DNA of 64,000 bases from Streptomyces fulvorobeus (GTDB lineage Bacteria > Actinomycetota > Actinomycetes > Streptomycetales > Streptomycetaceae), in assembly GCF_013167895.1 (NCBI RefSeq), contig NZ_BLWC01000001.1, positions 6,510,001 through 6,574,000 on the forward strand, written 5' to 3'. Of this stretch, positions 31,384-39,264 are shown piece after piece. A program made the translations under genes and the position numbers. Below the pieces are notes generated by a model. That model did no database searches. It was given only the letters and a program-made list of their open reading frames with translations, and was not told the DNA's origin. How positions within the stretch are numbered: the stretch's first letter is position 1; each line of letters starts with the position of its first letter.

Positions 31384-33632
31384 GCGCCGTCCTGCAGCGG
31401 AAAGACAGGGTGCAGGCGGGGGTCCACGAGGTGGTGGTAGAAGTCGTCGGCCACGCTGGTGCCCTCGGCGGTGGAGATGCCACGCAACTCCCGCATGAGA
31501 TTCATGCCGGCCTCGAACATGTTGTGGCCGCGCAGTGCCGGCAGGAGCTGGTCCCGCAGTCGGCCATAGGCCACGGGATCGGTGGTGCTGGCGCGAATCC
31601 ATGTCGACAGCCGAGGAATGATTTCCGCGACCGTACGCGGGTTGCCGAGCAGATCATGCACGGCACGCGACACGTCGATGTCCAGTGAAGACTGCGTCAG
31701 CAGCCACGGGGCACCGTCGTCCTGGGCCGCCATCAGGGCCAGGAACGCCAGGCTCCCGCCCCGGGCGGAGCCCTTGCTCTGCTGCCACTCACGGACCTCG
31801 GATGTCAGACGTGCGGCGCCGACGGGTCGCTCAGCGAGGTCGGTATAGGCGGCCAGGACCAGTTCACGGGTGGCTCTCTCACCGGTGGTGTGTGCGATCC
31901 GGCGCAGACGCACCATGGCCCGTTTCGCCGTGGAAGGAGCGACGGTGGTGTCCTCCAGGATGCGCCGGCACAACACGATCACTGCCGGCGCGTACTCGTC
32001 CTGCTCCGCCCACCGGTAGAGCACCTCCCACGCCAGACGGCCGATGTGCTCGTTGCGCACCGCGCTTTCCATGACTGCGCCAAGCACCTCGGGCTTCTTG
32101 GCGCACGCCGTCTTTCCCAGCGTGGTGAGGTAGCCCATCGTCCCGTGCCGCAGGGTGAGTTCGGCCAGCGCACTGACCGTCGGGTCCTCAAGGCTCGGCG
32201 TCTGCGCCGCTTCGACCAGCCAGGCCAGCAACGGCTCACGCATCGTGTCGTAGTTGTCCCAGACGTACTCCAGCACCGCACGCCCGTACGCGGGTCGATC
32301 AAAGACCACCTTGTCCTGACCGTCTACACCGGCCCCCACGTCCAGGATGCGGCGGCGCAGTCCCCGACCGGCAAGGGCGCTGGGGGCCGCAGCGAACGCA
32401 CCGCCTGCACCGGATGGGGCGGAGGTCTGACCGGCAGCCCGTGTCAGCAGTTCCTGCGCGCTGCGCGCGACATCGGGCATGGGCGCGGACTGCTGCACGG
32501 CGAGAGCCAGCAGCAGACAGCGGTCCTCCACCGTAAGTGAGGGGTTCCCATGGCTGTGCAAGCGCGTCATTTCGCCGAACAGAGCGTCGAGTTCGCTGCG
32601 CCAGTCGGTCAACGCCGCAGTAAGGCGGTCTTCCAGGCTCATCGGGGGCTGCTCACCGAGGTGGGCCGAGATTGGCGACTGCTCCAGATGGGAGTGCTCC
32701 TGCCACACCATCACGATGGTGTGAGCTGCGCGCTCGGCAGCGACAGCGGTCAGCCCCCGCAAGGACGCTTGCGCCTTGGAGTAGGACCGCAGAGCCGTGA
32801 TCAGCCGCTCATAGCCATAAGCCTCCAGGTGCGCCTCGACCACCTTCTGAGCGTCGGGTGCCTCCCGCAGATGAACGACATGGACACCTTCACGCTTGCC
32901 CAGGCGGTGATCGCGCCACAGCTCCTGCGCCACGGTCAGCACCAGGTAGGAGCCGTTCGCACGAAGCTGAGAGGCGTGTGACGACAGCGCGTTCAGGAAG
33001 TCCGAGGACAGCTGGTCGTTCTCGGGGTGCTTGAGGTCGAGCTGGAAGGCATGCTCTTTCTCCAGCGGCAGCCGCCCCTTAGTGGGAGTGCTCCAGTCCG
33101 CATCCAGTTTGACGAGATCCACATGACTGGCGGTGTGTTGCGCCAGCAGCCGCAGGGCGAACGTTGTCGACCCGAACGAGCGCGGCGCCACGATGACAAG
33201 GACGGGTTGCTGCGGGCGGCCGCTGACGGTATCCAGTGCCTGGGTCCAGGCGGCGTCCCAGTGTGGGCCGCGGACGAACGGCTGATCGAGGAGCTGTCCG
33301 CGGTCGATCTCGACGCCCTCGAGCACATCCCGTTTGTGCGTGTTCGTCTGCAGGTTCAGTTCCTCGACGACGTTGGCGACCACGCCGACCTCGCCGTGCA
33401 GGTGCGTGGACGCCCCGTCGATGCGCAGCAGGTTCGGCGCGTTGGGGTGCGGATCTACCAACCCGGCGGGCCCGGTCAGAGGCGCGCGAGAACGCTCATC
33501 CGGCGTGTCATGCGCCGGTTGGGGAGGCTGTCCCTCTGGGCGCCGCCTGCGCAACCAGCCACCTGGACCGGACTCATCTTCCGGTACTGAGGGCTGGGGC
33601 CATGAGGCATCGGAGGAGGTGTCGGACATGCG
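31380..33632 (-). CDS. large P-loop-like NTPase of the cyclic-nucleotide operon
   Basis: The frame is open to 33842, but ATG 33630-33632 (MSDTSSDASWPQPSVPEDES) is the sensible start, giving 750 residues and a 58-base gap from the cyclase. Residues 1-60 are disordered. Residues 70-100 carry a short Val/Asn-rich motif (HGEVGVVANVVEEL, 78-91). PVLVIVAPRSFGSTTFALRL at 142-160 is a P-loop-like turn in which the Walker A Lys is Ser. A Walker B-like strand is SYLVLTVAQELW. The remaining 450 residues are helical, repeat-like. This layout recalls STAND-type conflict NTPases, but the degenerate P-loop may not hydrolyse ATP. Confidence 0.78.
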   Translation of the reverse strand, partial: RMSDTSSDASWPQPSVPEDESGPGGWLRRRRPEGQPPQPAHDTPDERSRAPLTGPAGLVDPHPNAPNLLRIDGASTHLHGEVGVVANVVEELNLQTNTHKRDVLEGVEIDRGQLLDQPFVRGPHWDAAWTQALDTVSGRPQQPVLVIVAPRSFGSTTFALRLLAQHTASHVDLVKLDADWSTPTKGRLPLEKEHAFQLDLKHPENDQLSSDFLNALSSHASQLRANGSYLVLTVAQELWRDHRLGKREGVHVVHLREAPDAQKVVEAHLEAYGYERLITALRSYSKAQASLRGLTAVAAERAAHTIVMVWQEHSHLEQSPISAHLGEQPPMSLEDRLTAALTDWRSELDALFGEMTRLHSHGNPSLTVEDRCLLLALAVQQSAPMPDVARSAQELLTRAAGQTSAPSGAGGAFAAAPSALAGRGLRRRILDVGAGVDGQDKVVFDRPAYGRAVLEYVWDNYDTMREPLLAWLVEAAQTPSLEDPTVSALAELTLRHGTMGYLTTLGKTACAKKPEVLGAVMESAVRNEHIGRLAWEVLYRWAEQDEYAPAVIVLCRRILEDTTVAPSTAKRAMVRLRRIAHTTGERATRELVLAAYTDLAERPVGAARLTSEVREWQQSKGSARGGSLAFLALMAAQDDGAPWLLTQSSLDIDVSRAVHDLLGNPRTVAEIIPRLSTWIRASTTDPVAYGRLRDQLLPALRGHNMFEAGMNLMRELRGISTAEGTSVADDFYHHLVDPRLHPVFPLQDGA

Positions 33633-33690
33633 GGTACTCCAGGGTGAGGGGGACGCGAAAGTGCAAGAGGAGTACGAGAGGCGGACCGTC

Positions 33691-34488
33691 TCAGCGCTGG
33701 CGACGGTCGATCCGCAGCTCGTCGATGTGGTTGGCGATCGTGGAGTCGCTGACCTGCTGGTGGAACTGGAAGATCCCGCCACTGCCTGCGGCCGGCGCGG
33801 CGGTGGAGGCGCTCGTCGGCTGCGAGGCCGGTAGAGGAGCATCGACGAGGTAGGGAAGTACCGCCTGGCCGGTCAGCCCCGGCACGTGAAGGCGGCACGC
33901 CTCCGTGAAGTGCGGCTTGTCACCGACGTGGGCGAGGGTCTCGAGGAAATGCTGCCGGTCCAGCCCCGGTGTCCGTCCGGCACGCACGGTGCGCCGGTAG
34001 GCGGTCTCGGAGAGCGCGACTGCCAGAAAGGCACCACCCTCTACCGCCGCGGCCAGCGCCCCGCGCACCTCCTGACTGTCGACCAACCGGCACGCGTCGT
34101 TGATGGCATCACCCCGGTGATCCGGCAGGGACAGTGGCCCGACGTGCACACTGGCCCTGAGGTAGACAGCGGGGGCGCTGCTCAGCCGCTGCTGGTCGTA
34201 GCGCGTCAGCGCTGCGTTCAGACACCTCAACAGCGGATCAACGAGCCGGGCCAGGTACGGGGCCGGGAAAACCAAAATGGCGCCGTCACCACTGTCCTTG
34301 AACGCATCCGGCTCTTCGCGCGGGTCCTTGAGCCCGCACTCGGCGAGCACGGTGGCCAGGATGTCGTTCACATCGGAGCGGACCGGGGCCATCTTCGCCT
34401 CAGGGAGCTTGCTGTAGTCCTTCATATCGATGACCATCAGCGCGTGTTCCGCGGGCACGAGATGGTCTCGGGGGATCGGTGATGCCAT
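33691..34488 (-). CDS. class III nucleotide cyclase (candidate Pycsar cyclase)
   Basis: The 265-residue protein has the cyclase homology domain: MVIDMKDYSKL near residues 18-28 (metal Asp), FKDSGDGAILVFP at 63-75 (Lys, then the second metal Asp in SGDG), ASVHVGPL at 112-119, and GDAINDACRLVD at 126-137 with the transition-state Asn and Arg. All catalytic residues appear present. A Ser/Ala linker leads to a C-terminal tail HQQVSDSTIANHIDEL at 243-258. GGAGGG precedes the ATG. Next to a PycTM-type effector and a cNMP-binding regulator, the expected product is a cyclic mononucleotide, possibly cUMP or cCMP; the base specificity cannot be read. Confidence 0.88.
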   Translation of the reverse strand: MASPIPRDHLVPAEHALMVIDMKDYSKLPEAKMAPVRSDVNDILATVLAECGLKDPREEPDAFKDSGDGAILVFPAPYLARLVDPLLRCLNAALTRYDQQRLSSAPAVYLRASVHVGPLSLPDHRGDAINDACRLVDSQEVRGALAAAVEGGAFLAVALSETAYRRTVRAGRTPGLDRQHFLETLAHVGDKPHFTEACRLHVPGLTGQAVLPYLVDAPLPASQPTSASTAAPAAGSGGIFQFHQQVSDSTIANHIDELRIDRRQR

Positions 34489-34552
34489 GAGGGGCGGCCC
34501 TCCAAAGGGGGACAGGCGTGCACGAAGACCTCATGGTGTTCCCCCCGTCAGG

Positions 34553-34582
34553 CTGGTGGTGCCCACCAGTGGGCACCACCAG
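34553..34582. promoter_or_regulatory. perfect 30-base palindrome inside the operon
   Basis: CTGGTGGTGCCCAC is followed by CA and its exact inverse GTGGGCACCACCAG. It lies between the Crp-like stop (34594) and the cyclase start (34488). It has no U tract in the direction of transcription. It could be an operator for the Crp-like regulator or an RNA hairpin that lowers read-through into the cyclase gene. Confidence 0.5.
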
Positions 34583-34593
34583 CGTGCCCCTCC

Positions 34594-35283
34594 TCACGCC
34601 TGCGTATGGGCGTGTGACTGGATGGCACCAATGTTGCGGATGAGAAGCCCGCCCCCTGATTCCGTGGTCACCCACCCCGCCTCACGCCAGGGCCTGAGAG
34701 CATTTCCCACCGCGTTGCGAGACGCCCCGATCATCTGGGAAAGCTCCGTCTGCGTCAGACGCACGACAAGCCCCGAAGCCGTAGAGGACGCCGCAGCGGA
34801 CAGCCGTCCCAGAGCTGACGCCAGACGCACCGGCACCGACGCCGTGGACAGCTCAAGCCGGACCGTTTCTGCCTCCCGCACCCGAGTAATGGCATGCCGC
34901 AGCAATGGCGCCAGCAGACGATGCTCCTCGACAAACGCCAGGAACTCAGAGGCCGGAATGATGCGAACGTGACACGCCTCAGCCGCGATGACTGATGCAG
35001 TACGCGGCTGCTCATCCAATACGGCCAGCTCACCCAGAAGATCCCCAGCGCCTCGCACCGCAAGCAGGGCCCGCTCACCCCGCTGGCCAGTCAGCGTGAT
35101 CAGAGTCGAACCGGCATCAAGCATGATCACGTGCGTTGCGGGATCCCCCTGCCGCAATAACAGACTCCGGGCCGGCCGCACACGCTGCGGAGCCAGACCC
35201 TCCAACGCAGACCACAAGGATCCGCCAATCAGTTCGAGATGTGACTTGTACACATGCCCCCCATCACGTGTGCTCACGAGCAC
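34594..35283 (-). CDS. Crp/Fnr-type cyclic-nucleotide-binding regulator
   Basis: The 229-residue frame has an N-terminal cyclic-nucleotide-binding domain. GDLLGELAVLDEQPRTASVI is an intact phosphate-binding cassette (G-E-L then P-R-T-A), so real ligand binding is likely. The winged helix-turn-helix is LTQTELSQMIGASRNAVGNA and LRPWREAGWVTTESGGGLLI. Several start codons compete: GTG 35283, GTG 35277, or GTG 35250 after a GGGGGG run. It lies 15-48 bases after the effector stop and about 105 bases before the cyclase. It probably senses the cyclase product and regulates the operon, or acts as a receptor. Confidence 0.88.
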   Translation of the reverse strand: MLVSTRDGGHVYKSHLELIGGSLWSALEGLAPQRVRPARSLLLRQGDPATHVIMLDAGSTLITLTGQRGERALLAVRGAGDLLGELAVLDEQPRTASVIAAEACHVRIIPASEFLAFVEEHRLLAPLLRHAITRVREAETVRLELSTASVPVRLASALGRLSAAASSTASGLVVRLTQTELSQMIGASRNAVGNALRPWREAGWVTTESGGGLLIRNIGAIQSHAHTQA

Positions 35284-35298
35284 ACACGATGGATCGTC

Positions 35299-35814
35299 TC
35301 AACCCAGCACGTAGGTAATCAACACACCCAATCCAGCCACAACCAGAGCCGCAATGACCAAATCAACCCCTAGACGCACCCACATCAACTTGCGACCGGC
35401 CAGCGCACTCAGCACCCACAACCGACGCACCTCCCACCACTGCTCCTCGACCGCACCCTCACGCCCGACTGCGGCCACGAACTGCCCAAGACCGCGCACG
35501 CCCCCACACCCCGCCAGTTCACGCTGGAACCCCCCAGCAGGAATCACCGGCCTTATGGCCCACAGCGAAACGCCGACACTCAACCCCAGCAGCACACACG
35601 CCACCGTCAGAGAACAGGCCAACACCCACGGAACACCCCCCGCATCTGTCAGACAGACAACCCCCACACCCAACAGAGCCCCGGCCACCCCACACAGCAC
35701 CGTGGCCTTCACGTCCGCCCGCTGCACCTCGGTAAACGCATATGAAGCGCACTCCCGAACCCACTGCCTCCGACCCGGCTGCATCATCCACTCAGGACAC
35801 GAAGCACCAACCAC
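35299..35814 (-). CDS. Pycsar-type membrane effector (PycTM, DUF5706-like)
   Basis: The frame is open to 35964, but GTG 35812-35814 follows an excellent GGGGAGG site and is preferred, giving 171 residues. The PycTM signature is present: YAFTEVQRADVKATVLCGVA (the R-A-D-x-K-A helix), LWAIRPVIPAGGF after the second membrane helix, and EEQWWEVRRLWVLSALAGRK before the last helix. Three hydrophobic segments are seen (about 38-56, 66-88, 148-168). In characterised Pycsar systems the effector disrupts the membrane when cCMP or cUMP binds. It is the first gene of the unit, with Crp-like and cyclase genes behind it. Confidence 0.82.
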   Translation of the reverse strand: MVGASCPEWMMQPGRRQWVRECASYAFTEVQRADVKATVLCGVAGALLGVGVVCLTDAGGVPWVLACSLTVACVLLGLSVGVSLWAIRPVIPAGGFQRELAGCGGVRGLGQFVAAVGREGAVEEQWWEVRRLWVLSALAGRKLMWVRLGVDLVIAALVVAGLGVLITYVLG

Positions 35815-36014
35815 GTCAGCCTCCCCAGCGCCGAACACCGCGCCAACCGCGATGCCCAACCACCATGCCCCCTCCCCAGAGCGCCGAAGCCCACCACAGG
35901 GCACAGGCCCGGCAACGTCCGTCACCCTCCAGGCTGCGCCAGCAGCCCCGGCGCGACGCAACAAGCCGGCAACAAGAACGGTGTAACTCCTGACCGTAGA
36001 TGCACTGATGAGGG

Positions 36015-37398
36015 GGTGTGTCCAGTCAACGGCTGATCTTGGTTATTGAGGGTCAGTGGCTGGTGGTGGGGGTGAGGCGTCCTTCGAAGGCGATCTGGAA
36101 GGCGTTCAGTGGCGCCTTCCAACGCATCGTCCAGCGGCGCCGGCCCTTGCCGGTCGGGTCCAGGCTCATCAGCGCCATGTAGACGCACTTCAAGGCGGCG
36201 GCCTCGTTCGGGAAGTGCCCGCGGGCCCGGAGCGCCTTGCGGATGCGGGCGTTCACGCTCTCGATCGCGTTCGTGCTGCAGATGACCTTGCGGATCTCCA
36301 CGTCGAAGGAGAGGAAGGGCACCATCTCGGTCCAGGCGTCGGACCACAGGTTGATCACGGCCGGATACTTGTTGGCCCACTTCTCGGAGAACTCCAGGAA
36401 CCGTTCGGTCGCGGCGGCCTCGCTCGGCGCGGTGTAGACGGGCTTAAGGTCCTTGGAGACCTTGTCCCAGTCCTGGCGGGCACAGTAGCGGATGCTATTG
36501 CGAATCAAGTGAACGATGCATGTCTGGACGACAGTTCGGGGGCAGACTGTCTCGACGGCGTCGGGCAGGCCCTTCAGTCCGTCGCAGACGAGCATGAGGA
36601 CGTCCTCAATCCCGCGGTTCTTCAGCTCGGGGAAGACCTGGAGCCAGTGCTTGGCGCCCTCACCGCCATCACCGGCCCAGATGCCGAGGATGTCGCGGGT
36701 GCCGTCGACGGTGACGACCATCGCGACGTAGATGGGCCGGTTAGCGACCTTGCCATCGTGAATCTTCACGTTGATCGCATCCACGAAGACGACCGGATAG
36801 ACGCGATCGAGCGGTCGGGCCTGCCATTCCGCCGTGCCCTCCATCATCGAGTCGGTGATCGTGGAGATGGTTTGCTTGGACACCTCCGCGCCGTACACCT
36901 CGGCGAGATGAGCCGATATCTCCCCGTGCGTGAGGCCCTTCGCGGATAGTGACAGCACCATCTCGTCCACGCCGGTCAGTCGGCGCTGCCGCTTCTTCAC
37001 GAGCTGCGGTTCGAAGGTGCCGGCCGTGTCGCGGGGCACCTTCACCTCGACCGGGCCAACGTCGGTCAGCACGGTCTTCGAACGGGTGCCGTTGCGGGAG
37101 TTGCCGCTGTTCCGGCCGGCCGCGTCGTGCTTGTCATAGCCGACGTGGTCGGTGATCTCGCCCTCCGGGGCGGACTCCAGCACTCACTTGGTCAACTGCT
37201 GCAGCAGCCCTCCCTCGCCAGTCAGCTGCAGCCCGTCGAAACGAGCTCGGTCGACCAGCATCGAGATCAACTGCTCGTCCGATACCGCCTCCGCGGCCGA
37301 CTCGACGACCGGCTCCTCCACCGACTCGTGCTCGCTGATGGTCTCGCTCATTTCAGGCGTCTCCTTGATCATCGGATCCGCCGTCTATTGGACACTCC
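36015..37398 (-). mobile_element. IS256-family element
   Basis: The ends at 36015-36038 (GGTGTGTCCAGTCAACGGCT) and 37375-37398 are imperfect inverted repeats with about 18-19 of 24 bases matching, both containing GTGTCCA and ACGGC-N-GATC. No target duplication is seen in the flanks. The element lies about 200 bases upstream of the Pycsar-like operon, so it could have removed upstream genes. Confidence 0.7.
36053..37372 (-). pseudogene. IS256-family transposase with an in-frame stop
   Basis: The frame starts with an acidic leader (MIKETPEMSETISEHESVEE) at 37372 and reaches GLQLTGEGGLLQQLTK, where a TGA at 37184-37186 interrupts it. It then continues in the same frame as VLESAPEGEITDHVGYDKHD for 376 residues. 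The DDE residues are in YPVVFVDAINVKIHD, VLMLVCDGLKGLPDAV and ICSTNAIESVNARIRKAL. A CGA to TGA change would explain the stop. Apart from the stop the protein has normal length for the family. Confidence 0.83.
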
Positions 37399-37532
37399 CA
37401 GCTCACCAGCAAGCCCAGTGAAGTCATTTCGTGAGAGGTTCTAGGGCGTGTCCGATGGGTCGGGGGTGATCGGTGGGTTCTCCACCGGATGCCGGGCACA
37501 CGCGTCTGATCTCTCATTGAAAGTGTTCAGAA

Positions 37533-38077
37533 ATGGGTCCAGGGTGGCGGCTAAATGCCCACGGATGCTTGTGGCCCGACTTGCGCACTTGCGCGGGCAG
37601 AGCTGCGTTGGCACTGGTCTGGACCGGAAGGCTTGACAGTCTCCCGGCGGGCGTCGCCTTGCTCGCCCTCACGCTGGTGGCCGGGCCGCCAGTGCTGTTG
37701 GCAGCGAGCGCGCTGCTGACCGCCGTATACATCCTGCCGACTGTGGCCCTGGGGCATTGGTTCGGGCGACTCGCAGGGCACGGGAGAAGGTGGTGGTGGG
37801 TGGCGGCCAGCACGGCCGTGGGGCTTCTGCCCGCATTCGGCCTGCCCGCGATGGCCCGAATGTCGCAGAGCGGGACCACGAGTGGCGACAACTCGCCCTG
37901 GACGGATTGCTGTTTGCGGGAGTGCTTTGGGCCGCTTCGGCGCCGGCTTCCCTTGCCGTCCACATGACTGTGCTGCGTGAAGAAGCAGGACGTCCGGTCC
38001 GGCCAGTTGGTGACATCCTCCTCTGGGGGACCCTCGGGTTGTCTATCGAACTCACCGCATTTCTGGTATACCTCTGA
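37533..38077 (+). pseudogene. multi-helix membrane protein, frameshifted
   Basis: The first frame holds LALVWTGRLDSLPAGVALLA, ALLTAVYILPTVALGHWFG and RWWWVAASTAVGLLPAFGLP. From about 37860 another frame continues WRQLALDGLLFAGVLWAASA and DILLWGTLGLSIELTAFLVY to a stop at 38077. One extra C in GCCC at 37853-37857 would join them. The true start is uncertain because the 5' part lies beside the IS256 end. Function unknown. Confidence 0.42.
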
Positions 38078-38188
38078 GCCGTCGCCGAACCCGGTTGCCC
38101 CGGCCAACCGGCCAGGACCACGTCTTCGGTGTACAGGCCTGTAGTAGGCAACAGGCACCTGCAGCGCGTCAGGAATTCAGGACGGCGC

Positions 38189-38565
38189 CTACGAACCGCT
38201 CCGCAGGTCGGCGGGAGGCCGGAGAGGCCGCCGACGATGAAGGTCAGCTGCCTCGCAAGTTCCGGATAGGCGCTCCAGACAGCTGAGTTCCTGGTCAGGA
38301 CCGTGCGCAACAGGTCGCCCTCGTACATGTGGCCTTCGGCCAGAGGGTTGTCACCAAGCACCTCCACCGCGAGCGGAAGAAGCACCGGGAGTCCAATGTT
38401 CTGCCCGATCAGCAGGCGCAGGTCCTCAACGGTCAGAGTTCCGACCGGCCGGCTCCGCAGGGCATGCGCCGTCGCGATGAGGCGGGTGGCGTCAGGCGGG
38501 GGCGCCTCCCAGTGATCACGTTCAAGCTCCTCAAGGGACGGACGACGGTGGATAGATACAGTCAC
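38189..38565 (-). pseudogene. CdiI-like contact-dependent inhibition immunity protein
   Basis: From GTG 38563-38565 the protein reads RRPSLEELERDHWEAPPPDA, TLTVEDLRLLIGQNIGLPVL, LPLAVEVLGDNPLAEGHMYE, GDLLRTVLTRNSAVW. This is the pattern of small CdiI-type immunity proteins (about 120-130 residues). The open frame runs far past the normal end, but a one-base shift near 38205 gives LPADLRSGS and a stop at 38189, the expected length. No matching CdiA toxin is adjacent; it sits beyond the RHS toxin and its immunity gene, as an orphan immunity gene often does. Confidence 0.62.
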
Positions 38566-38747
38566 CAGACCATTCTCCCGTGAATGCGTGTGGCCGCGTA
38601 GCCGAAGACCATTGCTGATCTCCGGCTACCCGACCACAGCGCGAGATCTCAAACACGGTCTGAGGTGACGGAAGAAACTGCGCCACCCCTGGCGAATCAA
38701 AAAGAATATGCCCGTCACGCCGACATAAATATTAATCAGCGGTTCTC

Positions 38748-39158
38748 TTACAGGGCCCCGATCTGCCTCAAATGACAGAGGTGGCCGTCAACAGCAGCAA
38801 CCTCTTCTCGAGAGAGAGCGGTAGGGTTCCATTGCTGAGAATTTCCGTGAGACATGAACTGCTCCGGCAGTGCAATTCCGTAATGCTCCACGTAGTCAGC
38901 AGCGTCGAAACGCCAGAAGAACCGGCCGTCGCTCATAATTGCAGTGCCACCAGGTCGGGAAAATTTATCACCCAAAATATCTTCCGAGAAGCCCATCAGC
39001 GCGATGATGGGTGTGCCAGAACGAAGGTATGCGGCGACTTTCGATCGCTCCCCTTTCGGAATCGCTCCTGTCTGCTGCCGGAGCTCATCAGCGTACTCTG
39101 AGAAGGCAGATTGGCTCGCGATTGTTCCCAATATCCCTAGGGGGATGACGTGCGTCAT
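38748..39158 (-). CDS. putative immunity protein of the RHS toxin
   Basis: The 136-residue protein is soluble, with YLRSGTPIIALMGFSEDILG, AIMSDGRFFWRFDAADYVEH and YGIALPEQFMSHG. I recall similar proteins downstream of actinobacterial polymorphic toxins, but no named family. Its base composition is clearly lower in GC than the RHS body, as is usual for toxin/immunity tips acquired by exchange. It starts 106 bases after the RHS stop on the same strand, with a hairpin between. Confidence 0.68.
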   Translation of the reverse strand: MTHVIPLGILGTIASQSAFSEYADELRQQTGAIPKGERSKVAAYLRSGTPIIALMGFSEDILGDKFSRPGGTAIMSDGRFFWRFDAADYVEHYGIALPEQFMSHGNSQQWNPTALSREEVAAVDGHLCHLRQIGAL

Positions 39159-39188
39159 GTGAAATGTCCAGACGATAGAAGCGACCCT

Positions 39189-39220
39189 CGACTGGGAGAC
39201 GGAAGACCGTCTCCCAGTCG
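39189..39220 (-). terminator. hairpin between RHS toxin and immunity gene
   Basis: CGACTGGGAGACGG pairs perfectly over 14 bases with CCGTCTCCCAGTCG around AAGA. It lies 45 bases past the RHS stop and 30 bases before the immunity start. It has no clear U tract, so partial termination or RNA processing is possible. Confidence 0.55.
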
Positions 39221-39264
39221 AAGGATGGGGTAACGCTATGTGCTTTTCAGATGCATCTTACTCG

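Noticed and set aside
36006..37407. Target site duplication for the IS256 element
   Set aside because: Flanking 8-9 bases do not match on the two sides.
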